The notes under the pieces were generated by a model. The model saw only the letters and a program-made list of their open reading frames with translations, did not search any database and was not told the DNA's origin. The translations under genes were made by a program, and so were the position numbers. A DNA stretch of 64,000 nucleotides from Melanocharis versteri (Eukaryota; Chordata; Aves; Passeriformes; Melanocharitidae). The stretch spans positions 3,107 to 67,106 of the forward strand of contig VZTG01008995.1 of NCBI GenBank assembly GCA_013397845.1. Direction: 5' to 3'. Every line of letters begins with the position of its first letter. Position 1 is the stretch's first letter. Shown in pieces: positions 13,224-25,387 of this stretch.

Positions 13224-13739
13224 TTATTCTTCACATCTTTCTAATTCAGAAAAAAATGCAATTGAAAGTGGATTATATCTTCTGTGGAGGAAAAGAGAAG
13301 ATTGAATCACATTCCAGCAAATCTTCTGGAATATAGAACTGTCTTCTATACAGGGGTGTACAGGAGGGAGCTGTACAGGTCCTTCTGACTGGAGAGCACA
13401 AAGCCAGGGGCACTCCATATTTCTGTATGTGATGCCAGGCTCTCGGGATACATGTGGGTCTCTGGGAAAGTGTAGCTGCACCCCCACTGAACACCAGTCA
13501 GGAAAAGCAGGGAGGCGCATGTCCGTGGCGCATTTCTGGCAGGCGTCTATCTGGTGTTCCACATTGTTCTGCCACTGGGATAACTCTGCTCCCCACCGGC
13601 AGTGTCTGCTGCACACCCGCTTGCCTTCCCGTGCCACTTCGCAGCTCTCACAGACGTAATTGTACCTTCGATTGCTGCCTCTTTCATCTGCTTCAGTATC
13701 ACCAGGTATGATTTTGGCATTTGGTTCTGCTGCTGACAC
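13224..13739 (-). other. Unexplained 171-codon open frame
   Basis: This is the longest uninterrupted frame in the upstream 25 kb. The predicted peptide is cysteine-rich, with CxxC-like pairs in YVCESC, DACQKC and ECPWLC, and it has no signal peptide or membrane segment. I do not recognise a family. No convincing splice sites were found at its ends. It sits in a GC-richer patch, where chance frames are longer. It may be a chance frame, a decayed gene copy or part of a non-coding transcript. Confidence 0.2.
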
Positions 13740-16700
13740 CTGCCAGTACTAGAGCTGGGTGTTAAAGTTTTGAGGCTCCCTGTTATTTTCACTTTCACAG
13801 ACGTGTATTCAGCGTGTACCATTCTGGGTCATCCATTTTGTCCTCGCTGTCAGGCGCAGCTTGCTCAGGGTAGATTCCAGCTGATAATAACTAGATCACA
13901 GTCGGCATGATATTTAATTAGAAGGCTTTGGTTGCAACTTTAGATTATTTCTGCCTCGACTACTTAATTTTACTTTCACCAGCACACTCCCAAACCTTTG
14001 CTTTCATATGGTAAATATATAGGAATGCTGCATACAAGACTCTTCAAGACAAAGATTTTAAGGAAATGCTCCTGTAAATATTCTTCCTTCTGTGTTACAG
14101 TTATTCCAAGTGTATGTTTAACTTGCTGATTTCACACACTGCTGTGCAGCCGTTAGTTATATATTAACTTAAGGCTCAATCCCACAAGGTACTGACTGTG
14201 TCTGGATCATGCTGAGTCCCTTTTCCTCCCAGAGGCGTTTAAGGGCTTACAGGGGGCTCAGCAGAACTGAGCCCAGAATCCAGGCAACAACAGGCTCTTT
14301 CAAAAACCAAACAGGTTTTCTGGAACAAGGTTTGTACTGTAACTGGACAATATTTTGTGCAATGGATTTTCATACATTTAGATTAAATATTATCCAGAAG
14401 AGCAGACCTTATAGTTAGTGGCTGCTGGAAGACATAACCATTTAGGTATATATGGTGGTAAATTAATTACATTTTATAATTATGGTTTTATTAGTTGTTC
14501 CAGTTAAGTGCAAAACCATGACTGAGACTAATATCAAAATAACGAAAGTTTTGTGTGTTGGCTGCAGTGTGGTTTGTCCCTCTGTTAATGTGTATATGGT
14601 TTTCAGAGTTGCAGATAATCTGTGCAGTTCATCTAGCAAAGCCATTCAGGCATTATTCACTGCGGCGCTCACACACCGTGCAACCCACTGCTTGTACTCT
14701 GTGACTTCAAGGGGATCTCACTGGCAGTGGCATTGGGGGGCAAATTCTCTGGCATTACCCCAGCTTCCTGGACCCACCTTCCTTGGGCAGAAGCCCACGC
14801 AGCCATAGAGCTGAGCCACTGGTGGCTGTGTGCACCAGTGTGCCATCGTTGATGGCATTGGGCTGGAGTGCTGTCCTCTGCTGTCACTCAGAAATTTTGA
14901 AAGGCGGACTTTGCCAAAGGGTACTAAGCTGATGTGTTGCTTACATTTTGGGAAGCCAGGAGAAATATAGAGTGACCAAATGTATCTTAATGTGACCATA
15001 CCAGGGTGTAGCCTGTGTAAACTACAGTATTAATTATTACTCTTTCTACGAAACTTTTTTCAGGAGAAGACAGTGCCATTGGTCTGTGTTGTAATGTATT
15101 TGGCATTGAAAAAGTGTTGTAACATACTGTTTCTAAGAAGCTGTTCTCACTGTTTTGTATGCAGATGAAAACCATAATATTCCATTGTTTGCAAGGAAAA
15201 AGACAGGTCCTGAAACCTTTAAGTAGTGTGGTTTAGTTGCATCTACGAACAAGGAAAATTACTTCCAAAATGGCAGCTCCTGCCTTTCCTGCTAGGCAAG
15301 GAAGGAGACACTCTTTGATTTTGGTCCTGGTGTCACTAAACCCGAATTTTGCTTTCAGACTTGTACTTAAGGTTGGCCAAAGCCCAAGGCACAGTTCTTC
15401 TCTAGGAACTGTTGGAGCAATCTCACTTTAATTCAAATACACTTGTGTGTTAATAAATGTATCTCTTGAAAATAAACAATCACTCTGTTGGCCTTTGGCC
15501 TTACTACCCCAGTTTAACTATCAGTTGCTCATACATTTATTGTAGATTATCTCTTGAGATCAGTGTGATTTTAAGCATGCAACAGCAGAGAATCACCTAC
15601 TTAACACGTTTGCAAGATGACAGCTCTAGCAATGCACTCTTAACTGGGGTATGAAATCAGTATGCAAGTAAACTGAAGATTAAGCAACTTGCTGACTGCC
15701 ACTTTTCTTAGAGTAATGGCCATCAAGTTGGTTGCTGTGCTTTTCTGGGGAACAAGCAAAAAGCCCAAACAAAACTGAGCTGTTAGGAGTCTTTGGTAAA
15801 TTAGAGAGGTTTCTCTGTAACTTTAAGCATAATTAGCTAAGCTAACAACTTAAAAGTTAAGAGTTGTTTACCCATTAAGGGAGAGTCAGGAAATAGGTAG
15901 AAGTTTATGGGAACAAAAGTGGGTTGCTGATGCCAGTGAAGTATTTTCCAAAACTCTCAGCGTAGGATGAAAGCACCACATGATTCCATGTAAGAATACT
16001 GCAGCAGAAAGTAGTCACAAGTACTCAATATCCTCCCTGGGAAATCAGTTCCTGGTTGAAGTGAAATGAGCCTGGACTTGGTCGTATGCTAATTGCTTTT
16101 CATCACTATGTGTTAGCAAAGCTGTTTAATACTTGCTATAAAGCCTGGATTTCACTCTCTCTCATTTAATCCCGGGTTAAATCTGAACTAATAAGCTCTC
16201 AAAAGCTTAGAGGTTCCAGTAAAATGAGATTTGGCTAAAAATTGCTTGTTGGTTTCTACAAGTAACGGTGGTGTAGCTTTGGTGCTCTAGGCAATGAGAG
16301 AAGCAAGACTGGTGAGAAGAGAGAATGTACTTCATTGGGATGCTGAATGATTTAGTAGAAGCCACAGTGTCTTACTGTAAACCTTAGGAAGGGTTTCTTA
16401 GCCTTCAGAACAGTGAAAGATGTAATTTTGAATTATTTCCAAGTGTTTTCTGTGTGACATATTTTTATTAAGTGTTGGAAATTCAAGTATTGTGTATGGG
16501 GCAGGATGGCTGTTATTTCCGTGTTTCTCAGGCACCAATATCTGTGACTCTGAGGGCTGAACACTGAACAGGAGCTGCTTATGAGCTGAACAATAGCAGG
16601 ATTTCTCACAAATGAAGCATCTTCTCTTGGCCTGGTACAGTGAAGTATAAAGATGATACTGCAGCCTGCTGAAATTTGCTGGTTACAAAGGTGTACCTCT

Positions 16701-19700
16701 GGCTCTTTGGTTAAAACAATTATTCTGGAATGCACAGTCTGTGGCTCTTCAGGACTTTCAGAGTTAAAACTTTCATGTAAGTCTTGTCGCTGCTAGGAAA
16801 ATTACCAGATGCTGACAGGGGGTGTCAGCAGTGCCTCAGCTGAACATATGCTGCATATGGCTTGGCTGCAGGCACAGACAGGGAGGCCCTGTTCCCTGCT
16901 GAGACTGGTGAAAACAGGCTTTAAACCAACTGATTCCAGCACAATACTAAATGTTAGCCTCTATGCAGTGTTCGTCCTACCAATGAGACTGAATAAACTG
17001 TTCGACTATAGATTGGCCTGCCAAGATTTTTGCTGCATCAAAAAAGAGTTAGGCGGCATCTTTACTGAGTTATTTTACAAATGGTTGTTTTGAGGTACAC
17101 AGCAATCCTGATTGCTGTGCATTGTGATTATACTTGTGGTGAGGCTGGAATTGAAACTGAATCAGAGATTGAATGCAAAGCAGATAAAAATCTCTATTTA
17201 CCTTAATGATCGATCATAATCTCTGAGTCAACAACAATGCATCATAAAAAATTAAATTAACTGTTTTCTGGAGAAAGTATTTCCCTGCTTTTCCAGAGAA
17301 CACAGTGTAAAATATTTCCTGTTCGTGATGTTGCCACAGAATTCGGTGATTATTTGTGTCTCTTTTGTGAATCTGCTACAGGCACCCACCCAGCATCACC
17401 ACTCACACACCCACCTCCTACCCACACATTTTGGTACCCTGTAGCAGAAACACAGCACATGGGGAATTGCTGAGGGCAACTGCATGTTTCCCCAGCCCTT
17501 TCCAATTCACAGAACTCTTGAGCAGCTCCTGAGAAAAAATTCAAGTCTGGACCCATTTCAGGAGTCCTGTTGCTTGTGAAAAGCATTTCCACTCTCCTTC
17601 CTGCGCTTCCCCCCTGGCCTTGGATGCTTACTTCCACCTCCTGCCCAGCAACAGCTCGGGTGCAGCCAGGGGAGCTGCTTCAGCTCACAGCCTGGCGGGA
17701 AAAAGCAGAAGGCATGTCCAGCACCTCTCCCTTTAGGTGGTAGCATGCTCTTAGATTGGCAGGAGCCACCAATTCTACCTCCATCCTTAGAGACCAAGTA
17801 GGTCAAAGGAGATGATGTGAACAGGATCAAGTGATCTGTGGGGAGCAACAGCATCTCTGGGTCAGTGTGTGGTGTCAAGATAAAAAAGCAACCATTCCTC
17901 TCCTGGCATAGAAACAAAGTTTGATGAATTATGTAATGAAAAGCAAGAGGTGGGAAGAGATCTGGCTCAGGTATTCAGTATGGCTGAGATAAAAGACAGA
18001 CCCTAGGGCAGAATTTGTGCAAACTGCCTCCCTTTCGTACTGGAACTGGAAACGTGGCTCATATCTTCAGCTTAGTAGTTTAATTATGCACCCCAGCCCG
18101 TTGAGGGAATGGCTAGTAAGGTTTTCCTCAACTGATTTTCTGAACCTGAAGTTTAAGGTCTTTTTTAAAAGGACAGTGTCACTGACAGGAACGAAAGTGT
18201 CCATTTTGCTGTTTGTAATGTTTAGGCAAAGACAGCTCACCAATGTAAATTAACTGTTTTAGTAAGGCTATGTGTAATCTTTCAGATTCAGAGCCATCCT
18301 GTGCTCTTACAAGACATAAATTATTAGCCAAATCTGCAAACTCCAGTTTAGAAGATTAATGGACCATCAACAAAATAGTGAATTGAGTCTTGAAACAGGC
18401 ATTTGAATCTGAACTCCTTTCAAAAAATGGAATTTAGGGTTTGTCCTCTGCATGGGTAGATACTGGATTATTTTCCCTATGTGTACAATTTTTATAGCTA
18501 TCATCACTGTAAGTATCAAAGTGCCAGAGGAGCACTGATGGATTGGTCCTTGCAGACCCATAGGTTATAAGGCACTACTCCTTTCATCACATATTTTACA
18601 CATATGGCACTTAAGCTGAGAAAAGTATGCTGAACTGCCAAGGTCAGAGAGAAACAAAATCCAGAATCTGTCTTCCCCGGCCCCAGGGAAGGTGTCATAA
18701 AGACATCTTTCCTGCCTGAAATAGGGGTTTTCTTTTTTTTCAGATAATTTACCATTACTTTCAGTGGTAGAAGAATACTGAATTGTTTTACCACTAGTTA
18801 TAGGAATATGGGTGTCTGAGCCAATGGCCATAAAAGTCTCTTGGAGGACTGGTTCCAGTTCCCCCACTTCAGGCAATTATGCAATTTTGTACCATAGATA
18901 CGCATAACTAACTCCATCTTAGGCTACTAAAGCTAGGGTTTCTTCCTTGCTGTTCTAATAGGAAGACAGTTGCATGATTACAGTGTTCTGATCTTAAAAA
19001 TAATCTGATTTCCCATCAAAACGTGACTAACTTGTGCGGCTGCCATATCTTACAGAGGCAGTCAATATGTGTTATTTGTATTGAGTCCTAGAAACAACTG
19101 CAATATTACAAAAACATAAGACTGCAAGAGATTTCCTTGACCATACTGCAAATAAAAGTTCTAATTTAATGTGTACGGGTTTCTTTAAAACATGACAAGT
19201 AATCTAGTCCAAAATGTATAAATTTGTGTCTGATTCCCTGTCCAAACAAAAAAATTTTCAAGTGAGCGGCATTGTGTGTTTTCTGCATCTTTAAAATTAG
19301 GTAACTTCTTTTCTGGACAGAATAAATAGACAGTTTGCTTAAATGTGATCATCCATGCTTTAAAAAAATATTCTTGAGTTTAGTATTAATAGTGAAGAAA
19401 ATAATTATTTACTACAACAGCAGAAAAACAGAATAATGACTGTGAGACGGAGGTTTATCACTGCTTTGAAGTTTTCAGGAAGGCTAAATTCAGAGAACAA
19501 ATATTATTGAAAAGACCTAGCACATAAATGTTGTTGTAGCACTTGTTACCTGCTTTGCTCAAATCATTCTTTTCTAGCTTTTCCATTCCAAGGCATTCTT
19601 GATAGAGTAAATTCAAACAAAAAGTAGAACTTTACAAACTAGAGGTAGAATTAGCAAGATGATTTTTTTTGTCTGAAAGAGAAACATGGTGGAGATGGTA

Positions 19701-20183
19701 ATTCAGTCACCTGGCTCAAGAAATATGCCCATGAATGTTAATTTACTTCAGACTGTAACAAAGATACCAAGTTTGTCATTGTAGAGAGAGACTAAAGAAA
19801 GGAAAGTATTGGTATTAATCGATAAATAAGCTCTGAGCAACTGTGTGGTTCTTGAAGGACATGAATCAATACCACCTAGAAGCCTCCTAACGACAGGATG
19901 CCCCAATCTTTCTCACCAAATGCAACCTGTTTGTCTTTTTCTTAATCTTACTGAAATAGTCACTGTTCTGCCCTCATGAGCGTATCAAGAGCTGTAATTG
20001 TTCAGGGTTTTTTGCTCTGGCCAGCGCGGAGTTACCCAAGGTCCACAGCCACACTGTAGCCAGGTGGGTATTTCTGTTGTAACACGCTGGGCAATTACTC
20101 TGCTGGCCTGTTATTTTGTTATAATAAGCATCAGAAGCAGGATGATTTTATGTAACTTCGCATAATCTCTGCTGATGTGGCGT

Positions 20184-20206
20184 CATTCCTAACACGGTTA
20201 GGAATG
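20184..20206. repeat. Perfect 9-base inverted repeat with 5-base loop
   Basis: CATTCCTAA and TTAGGAATG are exact reverse complements separated by CACGG. The outer halves, CATTCC and GGAATG, match the core of TEAD-type MCAT sites in opposite orientations. It lies about 5 kb upstream of the CpG-island promoter. No role is established. Confidence 0.75.
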
Positions 20207-20516
20207 CCTGCTTCACTTTTCTAGTGTCGGATGGACACTGTGTCTCTGCAGCGTTGCTGTATCCCTCCACCCTTCAGCACAGCTCGGTGATTTAAGCGAG
20301 CGCTGAGAGCTGCTTGTGATTCCTCCCTGAGCCCAGGGAGAAGCACCATCGCTCCAAAAACAAATGAACCCACGAACGGCCCCTTGCTATGGCTCACACA
20401 CAAAAATGCTCCTCGCTGTCACTCCAGCCCCTGGTCTGAGTCAATCACCCACTGCAGGTGGCCCTCAGCCCTCAAACTCCTCAAGACCCTTTCTCTGTGT
20501 GTTTATTTTTCCATCT

Positions 20517-20541
20517 TTTTTGTTTGTTTGTTTGTTGTTTT
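20517..20541. repeat. TTTG tetranucleotide repeat
   Basis: This is a (TTTG)n run of about four units within a T-rich stretch. It is a simple repeat. Confidence 0.85.
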
Positions 20542-23500
20542 GCCTCCTTGTTGCATTACAAGGTTCCTTCATATCCTCAGGTAATTTTGGAAGAACAGTT
20601 TTGAATAGAGAAGAGGGGATGGCAGGGTAATTAAGAGGGTGTGGAAGAAGGTTGATAAAGAGCCGCTAATGGTCACTTTTACATGCTATTATTTCGAGCA
20701 AGGAAAATAAATACAGAATGGCTGTAGGGCCATCAGACTCTGCATTGCGGGGTGTGACATAGGAAAGGACGGCAGCTAGAGCAGAGCAGAAAGAGAAAGC
20801 AAAAGGCTGCAGAGTGGGACAACTCCAGTCTGAAATCTCGCCCTTTCTTCCCAACTAGTCCCTATCGCTTTAATGTATAGCCGTCCAACAGAAAACCTAA
20901 CATTTTTCAAGATAAGAAGAAAATGAAAAATATATAGTCTGGGGGGGAAAAAAGGGAAAACAAAGAAATTCTTGATTAATCTCTTTTCCTTCCTATTTCT
21001 GTCAAGTTTTCATCTCCACAGTACTTTCTCTTCCTACTTCTTATACTTTGTGAGACACAAAATAAAGGTGGAATTCAGCCTTCCTAATTGGTAACTGGAA
21101 GTCTTCTTTATGTTAAAACACAATGATCTGTTTATTGGAAACTGCTCTTCTGTAGTACCAGCCATCTCTCCATGTCATGCTGTCTGAATAATGCCTCTTG
21201 AGGATGGGGAGGAAGAATAGCATCGCAGTCAGACCCCGTGGGGTTATAAATAGCATTCTAGCAGCCTGAAAGGCTGAAGCCATCATTAAGTTGCATGCAG
21301 CTGTAGTGGTGTAGGTGGGTGAGTAAGAGCAACTCGGAGATGGGATAATGGTAACCTGGTACACAAGGGTCATTTTCCATTGATGGCGTCACTCCACTGG
21401 GCTATTGTGTTCTCCCTAAATTAGGTCCCTGTGTCTAAGAGAGCTGAGCAAGCTCAGCCTCGGCAAAGCACATTTAAAAGAAGATTAGACGGGAAAACAG
21501 TTTGTTGTGTATTGTGACTTACACCAAACTGTGATAAACTTTTCTCACTTGGGTCAGTAATTGCTTTTATCAGCAGCAAAGTAAATGCAAGCGGAAGGGC
21601 CTTTAGGAAGCTGCACACCAGCCTCCTGCGTGTGGGCAATGGGGGCTTTCACTGGTCAAATTAGGGAGTTAACACAGCAATTTAACTCAGGCTGTCCTTC
21701 CAGTGTTTTTCTTAGCAATGTCATTCATTTTGTCATCATGGACTTTTTCAGTGCCAAGACGACAAAGGTCTTGGTTTTGGAAAATCCGTTTCAATTCATT
21801 ATTATTAATTTGCTTGCAGATATACAAAAATGGAAAAATCCTACACTAATTTCACATAGTTTATATAAAAAAAGCCCAGATGAAAATAATTAGCAGCCTA
21901 TGTTAGTTTGAGCTTGCATACATAAACATACTACTCTTCAATCATTTCTAAACTGAAAAAATTGACATCTTGGTCCTACTCCCAGTGAAGTTGGTGGGGG
22001 AGTTGCCTTTAACTTTAATAGATATATGACTCAGCTTAATTCCCCCTGTGCGACCTGCCAGTATGTAAAGATTCCTTGGAAGTTAATTGCTTGCAGAAGA
22101 GACTTTGCCTGGGATCTAAAAGGAAGGTGCAAATTGCACAACTGCAGCCTTAGCTATGTACTGCGGCCTGGAAAAGACACTGTCATTTAAAGCAAAGGGA
22201 TCCCTTTTTTCAGTAATCCTGCGTCTTAATAATTAAATTTGGTCATTCATTAATTTAGAATATGTTTTAGAGAGTCACTTCCTTTGCCATCTTGCCCAGT
22301 AGCTGTGGAAGTAGGACAAATGCTTTTATGTTTTCCTGAAATTATTCCTTTTGGCTTTTTTTGTTTGTACTCTCTTTCAAGAGTAATTTTTTTTTTAAAA
22401 ATCACTACTTTGAAGTAGACTTTTAGAAAGTATTTATAAAAGAAACATGAAAGAAATGACTGTTGCGGGAGTGGAAGAGAGGATTTCTTAACTAAGTAGA
22501 TAGAATCATTCTTATTTAGACTTTTCAGATTTATGTGTGTGACTTCATTATATAAATGTGCCCTTTGCTATTCTGAAAAATTTAAGAGATGTATCACTAC
22601 CAGTTAAAAGCCAGGGGAAAGTTGCTCCTTCATCTTTAAAACTCTATATTCATTCTCCCATGTCACATTTTTTGTAATCCTTTCCCACCTGTATTACACT
22701 CAGAATAATCCTTCTCACTCCTTGTCACATGTGCATTAAACCTCTTTTAAAGTACAGACTTAGAGCTTCTAAAACAAGCATTTCATTTTTGTTGCGCTAA
22801 GTGTGATGTCAAATCACTATTAGAAATCTCACGCATATACCAATCTGGAATTTATCCTGGAAGTTCCTTCCTTCATAAATTGCTGTACTTGGTCAACCAT
22901 AACGTGTACTGCTGGCACTGCCCCTCTGTTCACTGCAGCTTTTGTTGTTCATCTGGAGGCAAAACATTAGCCTGTAAATAACAGAGTATATAGCTCAATC
23001 TTCCAGAAATACCCACGTAAGTGCTATGAATTTGTTTGCATTAGCAAGCATTCTCAGCGGCAAATGGTAACAGTACTCTAATTTTGCTTTTTTAGGATTC
23101 TAGAAAAACCTTAATGTAGGAAGGACTAATCTTCTGAAACTTTGGTTTGTAACTTTGAGAAACACTACGGCTTGTAAGAAACTGAAAAGGTTTTAAATTT
23201 ATAGTCGCAAAAGGGATTTGCCTTTTTTCTCATGGCAGTTCTGTTGATAAAATCTATTTTGGATCATTTTACTAGACTTTGGTGTGATGGCACCTGAATA
23301 CTGTATACATTTATCAGCCTCCGAAAAAAAATTAATGCAGATTAAGAAAAGATTGTTAATTATTGGTCTCCAGTACAGGAAGTTAATCCTGTTCTCAGAC
23401 ACTCTTTAGTGTACTGCATCCAAGCTTCTCTGAATAGTACGCACATGTGGAAGGGCTGACTGAATCAATGGACTTGCAGGATTTAGAAGAGGGTTTTACC

Positions 23501-25289
23501 ACACTACCGGCAAAAAAGCTATGATGAACAAGTCTGGAAGATTAAAATTATTTACTTTTAGAAACTTGACAAGCATCTAATTGACTAGATACTGTTATAC
23601 TTGTAATTGCAATTTTCTTGTATTTTCTTCATTACATGTAATGACTTTTAAAAATACAGCATGCAATATAAATTCTTACCTTATTATTGGAAGTGAGTTT
23701 TAGTGTGGCTTTCTAAGGAAATTAAGTTTTTGTGAGCACTTTGTTAATTTGTCAATACCTTCTTCGATAATTTCTAGCTTTTCAAGCCTGTTTAATCTGC
23801 TGATGAGCTTCAAATACATTTAAAAGATGGTTTCAGATCTCAGTCATCAGGATTTCTTAAGTTTCAGAAACACTGTTGGCTGGATAAAGGAAAGACCCAA
23901 ATTAGTGGCTCAATTCAGCTAAATAGTTTTGTCTGCTTTGTCTTATTTGTCCAGCTGGTCGATAGAGGACACCTGAGGAACTGAAGGTTCTCTTCTCTGA
24001 GCGGGCAGAGCTTGTGGATTAAAAAGTATACTCAAAGGGAGTGTGATGCATATACCTGGGATATCTATGGAAAGGAACTTAAAGGAACATGGGAACACAA
24101 ATCCATTGAAAGTCAGGGTTGAATAATGCTATTAGAAGATTTTAAGTGACCAGCACAAACCCTTATAGATACCAGGGAGGCTGTGAGACAAGTTTCTAAG
24201 ACGTGATGAAAGTGGCTTTTAAGTTAACTCCTGATACACTTCTTGTCTCATATAAATGATTTTTTTCTCATAATGTTGCCACTAAGGTAATTTTCTTGCC
24301 CGTTTAATCAACTTCACTGAGTCCCCCTTCAGAAACTTCTCTTTCCCAAGATCTGAAGCAGATACTTATTGTCTACACTGACAGAACTTCCCGAGGCAGC
24401 CCCGAGCTAACACAAATCACCAGCCGTGGTCCATATGGACCCTCTCCATACAATGTCAGCATTTCCAGTCTTAATCTGAATTTATTTCTCTTTTGCTTCC
24501 CATGCTCAGCACTGTAAAGCAACCACTTTGCCCCTTCATTAGAGTCATTATACCAAACTCACTCCTTCCATGGGGTGTACCAGAAAGCTGTGGCCGGCAA
24601 GAGCAGGGCTGGTGGCAGGCTGTGCCTGCTGCTGCTGACTGCTGCCGAGTTCTGTGGTCACTCCCAGAATTATTTGCTACCTCATTTGACCTGCATCCCT
24701 TAAGCCCATTTGTTTGCGTCATTCCCTAACTACACCTTGCCTTTGAGAGTGTGTCTGTACTGCTCTCCAGAGAAGTAATTACACAGCATGCGCAGTCACA
24801 CCAGTCTTGGAGGAGAGGCAGTGGGGCTGATGGCCTTCGCTAGTTCTTTAGGGCATCTGCTCTGCCATGCAGTCTGTCTTGTCCCAATTTCATTTCTGTA
24901 TCTTATCCGAGCTACAATAAAACTGTTTAAATTATATCTACAGTTCCAGTCCTAGTGTAGAAATATTTTTGGACAATGAACTTTCTGAGCAAGGGCTACC
25001 AGTTAGTACAGATCTTTGCCAGGAGTCATGACACAGGGCTTTAAGACACTGTCTCACAAAATTTTCCTTGTAGCATATGAGCTGTGTTCAGACTGTGCAT
25101 AAAGTGTTGTTCCTGCTGTGAAGTCTGAGGAATAGCAGCAAGCCAAAAAGTTGTCCAGGTTTTGGACAGAAGGGCAGCCTGGGAACCAAGCGTGAGCTTG
25201 GTCAATGGGCCGTGCAAACCGCACTCGTGGGCAGAGCACACGGACCTAGAGACGGCGAGGCGGGGCGGGGCACCATCGTGCAAAATTTT

Positions 25290-25387
25290 AAGGCACTAAA
25301 CGTGACCATCCGTGCGCGGCCGTTTGTCCCTCCAGCGGAGGGAAGGAAGGAAGGAAGGNGGCGCCGGGGAGCCCCGGCTCTCCCCAG
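25290..25387 (+). other. SPATA13: Putative non-coding first exon of SPATA13 (start uncertain)
   Basis: A strong donor, CAG|GTAAGG, ends this segment inside the CpG island, just downstream of GC boxes. There is no ATG between the GC boxes and the donor, so the exon would be entirely 5' untranslated. The start is a guess based on distance from the GC boxes. The acceptor it would join is at 27100 or 27154. This is inferred, with no transcript evidence. Confidence 0.45.
25341..25358 (+). repeat. GGAA tetranucleotide repeat in the promoter
   Basis: There are four to five tandem GGAA units, ending at an undetermined base at 25359. GGAA is the ETS-factor core, and runs of it in promoters can bind ETS proteins. 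Whether this one does so is not shown. Confidence 0.8.

Larger units (their letters stand above)
12466..25239. other. Upstream flank of SPATA13, no gene seen apart from listed small features
   Basis: The sequence is AT-rich with scattered short frames on both strands and no recognisable domain. A modestly GC-richer patch at 17370-17900 and another at 24560-24700 show no exon signals I can defend. Distal enhancers or non-coding RNA cannot be excluded from sequence alone. Confidence 0.6.

Noticed and set aside
16809..17093. 94-codon plus-strand frame
   Set aside because: It shows no domain, has no supporting splice signals and lies in ordinary intergenic sequence. Its length is within chance expectation.
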